DNA of 11,883 nucleotides from JBFKUL01 sp041635755 (GTDB lineage Bacteria > Pseudomonadota > Gammaproteobacteria > Burkholderiales > SG8-39): contig JBFKUL010000073.1 of NCBI GenBank assembly GCA_041635755.1, forward strand, positions 1-11,883. Direction: 5' to 3'. Numbering within the stretch: position 1 is the stretch's first letter; each line of letters begins with the position of its first letter. Made by a program: the position numbers and the translations under genes. Shown piece after piece: positions 5,925 through 11,883 of the stretch. The notes beneath the pieces are model-generated. The model worked only from the letters and a program-made list of their open reading frames with translations. It did not search any database and was not told the origin of the DNA.

Positions 5925-7408
5925 TGCCGCTCCCGGTACGCCGCGCAGCTTTCGCAGGCGCCGGAAAGCGTTTCTCCGGGAGAACCAAAATCGACCTCAC
6001 CGACCTCACGCTCCTCGAGCAGGCCGAGCTGTTGCGCCGTGGGCAGGCCTCGAGCCGCAACATCGTCGATGCGCACCTCGCGCGCATCGATAGCCTGAAC
6101 GACAAGCTGCACGCCTTCGTCGAGGTGTACGCCGAGGAGGCGCGCGCGCTCGCCGATGCGGCCGATCGGGCGCGCAAGGCGCGCCTGCCGCTCGGGCCGC
6201 TGCACGGGCTGCCGATCGGGCTCAAGGACCTGTGCGACATCGCCGGGCGCATCGGCACGGTGGGCTCGAAGATGAATGCCGCGCGCGTGGCCGAGACGAC
6301 CTGCGCGACGGTCGAGCGGCTGCTCGCTGCGGGGATGATTCCGCTCGGCAAGCTCCACATGGTCGAGTTCGCCTTTGGCGGCTGGGGCACCAACCCGCTG
6401 ATGGGCGCGCCCTGGAATCCCTGGGACCTCGAGCGCCATCGCGTGCCGGGCGGGTCCTCCAGCGGCACTGCGGTCGCGGTCGCCGCGGGGCTCGCGCCGA
6501 TCGGCATCGGCAGCGACACCGGTGGCTCGGTGCGCATCCCTTCCGCGTTCAACGGCCTCGTGGGCCTGAAGGTCACCTTCGGTCGCATCAGCCTGCACGG
6601 CACGGGGCTATTGAGCTGGACGCTCGACAGCATCGGCCCGCTCGCTCGCTCGGTGGACGATTGCACCGAGCTGCTGCGCGTGCTCGCGGGGCCGGACGAG
6701 CGCGATCCGACGACGCTCGCGCAGCCGCCGCACGATCTCCCCGCGCGGCTCGAGGCGAGTCGATTGAACTCGTACCGCGTGGCGCTCCCCGACGCGGATC
6801 AGCTTCCGTCCTTCATGCACCCGGCGGTCATCGGCGCCTGGAAGGAGGCCGCGAAGCGGCTCGAGAACCTCGGCGCACAGGTGGTGCCGGTACGCCTGCC
6901 CGAGTGGTACTTCGAGCTCTCCAAGCCCGCAGGCGCCATCATCGCCTCCGAAGCCTTCTCGCTGCACCGCGCCTACATCGAGGACATGAAGCAGCCGATC
7001 GGACCCGCGGTGCGCGAGCGCGTGCTCGGCGCGCGCAAGCTCGCCCCGGGCGAGTACGCGGAAACCTTGCGAGTGATGGCGGAGCGCCGGCGTGTGTTCG
7101 GCGAGTGGTTTCGGTCTTTCGACGCCGTGCTGCTGCCCACGGTCGCGGTGCCCGCGCCGCCGATCGACGAGATCGAGGAGCAGGGGCCGATCCCCGGCTA
7201 TCTGACGCGGCCGGCGAACTACCTCGGCCTGTGCGGCCTGTCGATGCCGGCCGGGCTGCACGAGGGTCTGCCGCTCAGCATCCAGATCGTCGGCAAGCCC
7301 TTCGCCGAGCGCACCGTCCTCGAAATCGGCAAGGCGTACCAGGAAGACACCGGCCACCACAAGCTGCGTCCGAAGCTCGCCACGGCGGGCGCGAAGCATG
7401 CCGCCTGA
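5924..7408 (+). CDS. Amidase signature family hydrolase
   Basis: This cytoplasmic serine amidase cleaves an amide bond to a carboxylate and an amine or ammonia. The Ser-cisSer-Lys triad is complete: K101 in GLPIGLKDL, cis-S178 in PGGSSSGTA and nucleophile S202 in SDTGGSVRIPS. The 24-residue gap between the two serines is the family norm. The total is 494 residues from TTG 5924. The start is doubtful: the first 22 residues are basic and unlike the family, which normally begins near IDLTDLTLLEQ. GGGAGA (5978-5983) lies a few bases before the ATC codon at 5990, which would give 472 residues; no ATG or GTG is in frame there. It could be a GatA paralogue, but no gatB or gatC is nearby. It overlaps livM by 11 bases, tying it to the transporter operon. 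The substrate is unknown. Confidence 0.93.
   Translation: MPLPVRRAAFAGAGKRFSGRTKIDLTDLTLLEQAELLRRGQASSRNIVDAHLARIDSLNDKLHAFVEVYAEEARALADAADRARKARLPLGPLHGLPIGLKDLCDIAGRIGTVGSKMNAARVAETTCATVERLLAAGMIPLGKLHMVEFAFGGWGTNPLMGAPWNPWDLERHRVPGGSSSGTAVAVAAGLAPIGIGSDTGGSVRIPSAFNGLVGLKVTFGRISLHGTGLLSWTLDSIGPLARSVDDCTELLRVLAGPDERDPTTLAQPPHDLPARLEASRLNSYRVALPDADQLPSFMHPAVIGAWKEAAKRLENLGAQVVPVRLPEWYFELSKPAGAIIASEAFSLHRAYIEDMKQPIGPAVRERVLGARKLAPGEYAETLRVMAERRRVFGEWFRSFDAVLLPTVAVPAPPIDEIEEQGPIPGYLTRPANYLGLCGLSMPAGLHEGLPLSIQIVGKPFAERTVLEIGKAYQEDTGHHKLRPKLATAGAKHAA
5972..5984. promoter_or_regulatory. Perfect palindrome overlapping the putative amidase ribosome site
   Basis: TTCTCC-G-GGAGAA is a perfect six-base inverted repeat around one central base. 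Its right half contains the GGGAGA that would serve as ribosome binding site for a start near 5990. Folding would hide that site, and a protein could also bind it. It could equally be coincidence. Confidence 0.25.
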
Positions 7409-8378
7409 GGCCGGCGCCGCGCCGCGCTCGGCCGAGCGCGCTTCGGCCGATCGCATCTACTACACGCTCGCCTCCATCATCGGCGGCGTGGTCGGCATCT
7501 ACTTCCTCGTAGTGCCGGTGCTCGACCTGAACCTCGCGTTCCACTTCTACCTGATGCTGTGGATCACCATGGCCTCGGCGTTCAATGTCGCAGCGGGCTT
7601 CTCGGGGTACATGCCCTTCGGCTTCGTCGCCTTCTACGGCGTCGGCGCCTTCACCACTGCGATCCTGGTGAAGAGCCTGGGTTTTCCCGTGTTGCTCGCG
7701 CTGCCCTTCTCGGGCGCGGCGGGGGTGATCCTCGGGCTCCTGTTCGCGCCGACGCTGCGTCTCTCGGGCATCTACTTCGCCATCGTCAGCCTGGCGCTCG
7801 CCGGCATCTGTCGCCTCGTGATCTCCAACATGCCTCAGGAGATCACCGGGGGCTCCTTCGGCCTGCAGCTGGGCAGCCGCGCCGAGCCGGTGCACTCCTT
7901 CTACGTGATGATGGGCGTGATGCTGATGGCCCTCGGGGTGATCCTGTGGCTGTCGCGCTCGCGCCTGGGCAAGGCGCTGCGCGCGGTGCGCGACGACGCC
8001 GAGGCCGCCGACATGATGGGCGTGAACGTGACGCGCGTGCGGCTCTACGGCTGGCTGATCGCGGCGTTCTTTCCGGCGGTGTGCGGGGGCGTCGAGGCCT
8101 GGTACACCAACGTGGTCGACACCGAGACCGCGTTCAACACCCTCACCACTGCGAAGACGGTGATCTACGCGGTCGCCGGGGGCCTGGGCACGGTGACCGG
8201 GCCGATCGTCGGCTCGGTCGTCATGGTATGGCTCGACGAGCTGATCTGGCGGCAGTTCCCGCTGCTGAACCTGCTGATCCTCGGCGTCGCGACGGTGCTG
8301 CTGGTGCTGTTCCTGCCGCGCGGCATCGTCGGCACGCTGCTGCGCTGGCGCCCCGAGTGGCGCCGCTACATTCCCTGA
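7398..8378 (+). CDS. livM: LivM-type ABC transporter permease
   Basis: The 326-residue inner-membrane protein is mostly hydrophobic, with about eight to nine predicted helices. The cytoplasmic loop ALRAVRDDAEAADMMGVNV (from residue 193) is the conserved ATPase-contact region of LivM proteins, and GFSGYMPFGFVAFYGVGAF near residues 68-86 is also typical. It would form the translocation channel with LivH for branched-chain amino acids, amides or related solutes. The N-terminus carries about 17 polar residues before the first helix. The ATG lies inside the end of the amidase gene (11-base overlap) with no strong ribosome site of its own, so translation probably depends on the amidase. LivM before LivH is the reverse of the E. 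coli order but common in such operons elsewhere. Confidence 0.95.
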   Translation: MPPEAGAAPRSAERASADRIYYTLASIIGGVVGIYFLVVPVLDLNLAFHFYLMLWITMASAFNVAAGFSGYMPFGFVAFYGVGAFTTAILVKSLGFPVLLALPFSGAAGVILGLLFAPTLRLSGIYFAIVSLALAGICRLVISNMPQEITGGSFGLQLGSRAEPVHSFYVMMGVMLMALGVILWLSRSRLGKALRAVRDDAEAADMMGVNVTRVRLYGWLIAAFFPAVCGGVEAWYTNVVDTETAFNTLTTAKTVIYAVAGGLGTVTGPIVGSVVMVWLDELIWRQFPLLNLLILGVATVLLVLFLPRGIVGTLLRWRPEWRRYIP

Positions 8379-8387
8379 GGCACGGGC

Positions 8388-9265
8388 ATGGACACCCTGG
8401 TCCTGAACGGCATCGTCAACGGCCTGATCGTCGGCGGCATCTACGCGCTGATCGGGATGAGCCTGACGCTGCTCTACGGGGTGCTGCGCGTGGTCAACTT
8501 CGCGCACGGCGAGTTCGTGATCGGCGGCTCCTTCCTCGCCTACGCGCTGTTCAGCAACCTCGGCCTGGCGCCGCTCCTCGCGCTGCCGGTGGCGGCGCTG
8601 TCGTTCTTCGCGCTCGGGTGGGGCGCGTACTACGTGCTGCTGCCGCGCCTGCAGAAGAGCGACGACCCCGAGATCATGTCGTTTCTCATGATGTACGGCG
8701 TGTCGATCGCGCTCGCCGCGGTGATGCTGCTCATCTTCGAGGCCGACTCGCGCTCGATCGACTATTCGTTCCGGCCGATCTCGATGAAGGTCGGCCCGAT
8801 CTATGTCTCGACCGCACGCGTGGTCGCGTTCGGCATCACCATCGCGATCGCGCTCGCGCTCACCTGGTTCCTGTTCCGCACTTTGCCCGGAAAAGCATTG
8901 CGCGCCGCGATCATGAACCGCGAGGCGATCCAGATCGTCGGCGTCGACGTGGTGAAGCTCTCGGCGTTCGCCTTTGCGCTCGCTTCGGCGATCGCAGGCG
9001 CGACCGGCGTGCTGGTGGCGCTGGTGTTCCCGGCCTTCAACCCCTTCTCGGGCGCCGAGTACTCGATCATCGGCTTCATCGTGGTGGTGCTCGGTGGCCT
9101 GGGCAACCCCGTCGGCGCGCTCCTTGCAGGCATCCTGTACGGGCTCGCCGAGCAGCTCGCCACGGTGTTCCTGCCGCAGGCGATGGCGCCGATCATCGGC
9201 TTCGGCATCCTGGTGGCGATCATCCTCATCCGGCCCAGCGGTCTGATGGGCTGGCGGGCGCAGCG

Positions 9266-9269
<4 letters not shown>
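8388..9269 (+). CDS. livH: LivH-type ABC transporter permease
   Basis: The 293-residue inner-membrane permease has around eight hydrophobic helices. It starts with the family-typical NGLIVGGIYALIGMSLTLLYG, and NFAHGEF at 37-43 is the hallmark LivH motif. The ATPase-contact loop begins at about residue 170 (ALRAAIMNREAIQIVGVDV). It would pair with the upstream LivM. Only nine bases separate the two genes, and GAGG (8377-8380), overlapping the livM stop, serves as ribosome site seven bases before the ATG. The end overlaps livG by ATGA. Length and motifs are normal. Confidence 0.96.
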
Positions 9270-9979
<710 letters not shown>

Positions 9980-10007
9980 GTCGGAAACTGAGGGTGCACT
10001 TGAAGAC
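9980..10007 (+). other. Short livG-livF spacer with a direct repeat
   Basis: This 28-base gap follows the livG stop. AACTGAG at 9974-9980, at the end of livG, recurs at 9986-9992, twelve bases later. The repeat probably reflects a small local duplication. No strong ribosome site is seen for livF; GAAGAC just before its ATG is weak. Confidence 0.4.
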
Positions 10008-10769
10008 ATGAACGCGCCTGCCGCCAACGACCGTCCGGTGCTCGAGCTGCGCTCGGTGGATGTCGCCTATCACGGCGACATCCGCATCCTGCAGGGCCTG
10101 TCGCTCGCGGTGCGTCCGGGCAGGATCACCGGCGTGATCGGGCCGAACGGCGCCGGCAAGTCCACCGCACTGCGCACCCTCTATGGGCTGCTCAAGCCGG
10201 TCGTGGGCGACGTACTGATCGACGGCCAGGTGGTCACCGGCATGCCGCCCTGGCAGTTCATCGAGCGCGGCATCACGCTGGTGCCGCAGAACCGCAGCCT
10301 CTTCAACGAGCTTTCGGTCGAGGACAACCTGCGTCTCGCGTGCTGGTCATTCCGGCGCGACAAGGCGCGCGTCGCCGAGGCGCTCGAGCGCGCCTACGCG
10401 CAGTTTCCGCTCCTGAAGGATCGGCGCACGCAGGCCGCCGGCGCAATGAGCGGCGGGCAGCAGCGCTTTCTCGAGCTCGGGCGGGCGCTCGCGCTGCAGC
10501 CGCGCGCGGTGCTGCTCGATGAGCCCACCGCGATGATCGCACCCAAGCTCGCCGCCGAGATTTACGAATTCATTCACGAGCTGCCGAAAAAGGGCATCAC
10601 CGTACTCTTGGTGGACCAGAACGTGCGCCAGTGCGTGCGCGTGTCGGATCATGTCTACGTGCTCGAGCTCGGGCGCAACAAGATCGACGGCTCGTCGAGC
10701 GACTTCACGAAAGACGCCGACCTGCGCAACCTGATCGCAGAATGGGTGGATTACCGGATCGACGCCTAA
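10008..10769 (+). CDS. livF: LivF-type ABC transporter ATP-binding protein
   Basis: The 253-residue cytoplasmic ATPase is the partner of LivG. Visible motifs are Walker A GPNGAGKST (45-53), Q-loop segment LVPQNRSLFNELSVEDNL (about 91-108), signature MSGGQ (147-151), Walker B VLLDEP with D171 and E172, and VLLVDQNV, where Gln stands at the switch-histidine position as is normal in LivF proteins. The D-loop region reads TAMIAPKLA instead of the common SLGLAP pattern. It starts 28 bases after livG at the only reasonable ATG, and the N-terminus is about eight residues longer than the core domain needs. It is in the same operon as the permeases. Confidence 0.95.
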   Translation: MNAPAANDRPVLELRSVDVAYHGDIRILQGLSLAVRPGRITGVIGPNGAGKSTALRTLYGLLKPVVGDVLIDGQVVTGMPPWQFIERGITLVPQNRSLFNELSVEDNLRLACWSFRRDKARVAEALERAYAQFPLLKDRRTQAAGAMSGGQQRFLELGRALALQPRAVLLDEPTAMIAPKLAAEIYEFIHELPKKGITVLLVDQNVRQCVRVSDHVYVLELGRNKIDGSSSDFTKDADLRNLIAEWVDYRIDA

Positions 10770-10805
10770 TCGGGCGGGCGTCGGCGAACAAAACTTCAGC
10801 CCACG

Positions 10806-10812
10806 AAGGAGG
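10806..10812 (+). promoter_or_regulatory. Strong ribosome binding site of the solute-binding protein gene
   Basis: AAGGAGG lies five bases before the ATG at 10818 and is a full anti-Shine-Dalgarno match. It is the strongest such site among the transporter genes, and it fixes the start codon. It fits the need for far more binding protein than membrane components. Confidence 0.8.
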
Positions 10813-10817
10813 ATGAC

Positions 10818-11883
10818 ATGCAACGCAGAAAATTCCTGCTGGCGCTCGCCGCGCCGGTACTGATCGCAACGGTGGCGGCGGGCACGGCGAGCGCCCAGGC
10901 CGACAAGCCGATCCGCATCGGCATGACGGTTTCCTCGACCGGCACTTTCGCGCTCGCGGCGCAGTCCGGCCATCGCGGCGCGCAGATCTGGGTAAACGAC
11001 GTCAACAGCCGTGGGGGGATCGACATCGGCGGCGCGAAGCGCAAGGTCGAGCTGGTGATCCTCGATGATCGCAGCGACAAGCAGCTCGTTCCGCGCGTCT
11101 ACGAGACCTTGATCAAGGACGAAAAAGTCGACCTCGTGTTCGGGCCGTTCGGCTCGACGCTCACCGCGGCGGCGGCCAACACCACCGAGACCAACGGCAA
11201 GTTCATGGTGATCTGGTCCGCCTCGGCCGATTCGATCTACAAGCAGGGCTACAAGTACGTCGTCTCGGCCACCCAGATCGCCGGCACTCTGCTCGGACAG
11301 CCGGCGGTGCGCGCGCTGCACAGCATGGGCGTGAAGAAGGTCGCCTTCGCCTACGTCGACGAGCCCTTCCCCGCGGCGCTCACGCAGGGCGCTATCGACC
11401 TGGCGAAAGAGCTCGGCATGCAGGTCACCATGGACGAGAAGTTTGCCAAGGGCACCAAGGACTTCAACATCCTGATCCAGAAGGCCAAGGCGAGCGGGGC
11501 GGAGGCGTTCTATCCGACCGCCTACGAGGGCGATCAGATGACCATCGCGCGCCAGATCCGCGAGACCAACGCGGACTTCAAGGCGGTGTACCTGGTCTAC
11601 GCCTCGCAGCCGCAGTTCCTGCAGCAATCGGGCAAGGACGGGCACTACGTGTTCAGCCAGACGCTGCTGCACGAGAAGATCAACTGGAAGGTGACTCACG
11701 GGCTGAACCGCGCGCAGATGGTGGCCGCGTACGAGAAGCTTTTCCCGAACGCGCAGTACCCGGCGGACTTCCAGACCATCCTCGCCTACGGTGCCGGCGT
11801 CACCACCGAGCAGATCATCAAGACCGCCGGATCGCTCGATGCCGCCAAGCTCAAGGAGGCCGCGATCAAGCTCTCGGGCAAGA
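10818..11883 (+). CDS. Periplasmic amino acid/amide-type ABC solute-binding protein (partial)
   Basis: The first 355 codons are present and the gene runs off the right edge. A signal peptide is clear: MQRRKFLLALAAPVLIATVA with a basic start, a hydrophobic core and likely cleavage after ASA or ASAQA near residue 25-27. The RRKFLL start resembles a twin-arginine signal. The mature part starts IRIGMTVSSTGTFALAAQ, then GAQIWVNDVNSRGGI and LVFGPFGSTLTAAAANTTE, the type I periplasmic binding fold of LivK-like receptors (Peripla_BP_6). It would bind the solute and deliver it to LivH/LivM. It is the last of the transporter genes, 48 bases after livF. The ligand (branched-chain amino acid, amide, urea derivative or other) cannot be read from the sequence. 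Confidence 0.95.
   Translation, partial: MQRRKFLLALAAPVLIATVAAGTASAQADKPIRIGMTVSSTGTFALAAQSGHRGAQIWVNDVNSRGGIDIGGAKRKVELVILDDRSDKQLVPRVYETLIKDEKVDLVFGPFGSTLTAAAANTTETNGKFMVIWSASADSIYKQGYKYVVSATQIAGTLLGQPAVRALHSMGVKKVAFAYVDEPFPAALTQGAIDLAKELGMQVTMDEKFAKGTKDFNILIQKAKASGAEAFYPTAYEGDQMTIARQIRETNADFKAVYLVYASQPQFLQQSGKDGHYVFSQTLLHEKINWKVTHGLNRAQMVAAYEKLFPNAQYPADFQTILAYGAGVTTEQIIKTAGSLDAAKLKEAAIKLSGK

Noticed and set aside
5896..6093. A 65-codon frame from TTG 5896 after a GAGGAGAGA ribosome-like site
   Set aside because: Arg/Pro-rich, overlaps the start of the amidase in another frame and ends without any recognisable feature.
5924..7408. The amidase as GatA of the Glu-tRNA(Gln) amidotransferase
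   Set aside because: No gatB or gatC adjacent, and it overlaps a transporter gene instead; a stand-alone amidase is more likely.

Overview
The window is GC-rich DNA (about two-thirds GC or more by eye) with strong G/C third-position bias. Gene content (amidase, ornithine-cyclodeaminase-like enzyme, TTC38-type TPR protein, GlxA-type regulator, Liv-type ABC transporter) suggests a soil or freshwater proteobacterium, most likely a betaproteobacterium. That assignment is inference; no rRNA or other marker gene is present.

Layout. (1) 1-430: the tail of a gene stops directly against a well-formed attC site (59-base element, 41-100), followed by a small three-helix membrane protein read from a GTG start. 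This looks like the edge of an integron cassette array or an isolated attC. No integrase gene and no second attC are seen. (2) 642-3253: an ornithine cyclodeaminase/mu-crystallin family protein and an M17 leucyl-type aminopeptidase overlap by ATGA. A tiny reading frame begins in a GTGA overlap with the aminopeptidase stop and seems to be broken by a one-base shift. (3) 3274-4623 on the minus strand: a TTC38-like TPR protein, convergent with region 2 and divergent from region 4. (4) 4728-5864: a GlxA-type transcription factor (DJ-1/PfpI-like domain plus AraC HTH). (5) 5924-11883: an amidase-signature hydrolase overlapping a complete branched-chain amino acid/amide-type ABC transporter in the order LivM, LivH, LivG, LivF, then a periplasmic binding protein cut by the window end.

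How the parts may work together (inference): the binding protein, LivH/LivM permeases and LivG/LivF ATPases import an amino-acid-like or amide-containing solute. The amidase, translationally coupled to LivM, would hydrolyse it in the cytoplasm, and the adjacent GlxA-type regulator may control the operon. The aminopeptidase and cyclodeaminase-like enzyme would release and process amino acids. The substrate cannot be read from the sequence.

The best lead for something non-routine is the attC with its adjacent small membrane protein. Next are the amidase start, which has no good canonical start codon but a good ribosome site in front of an ATC, and the broken small frame after the aminopeptidase. 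The rest is recognisable, ordinary metabolism. No CRISPR array, tRNA, rRNA, insertion sequence or phage gene was seen. No gene-free stretch exceeds 300 bases; the longest is 431-641.
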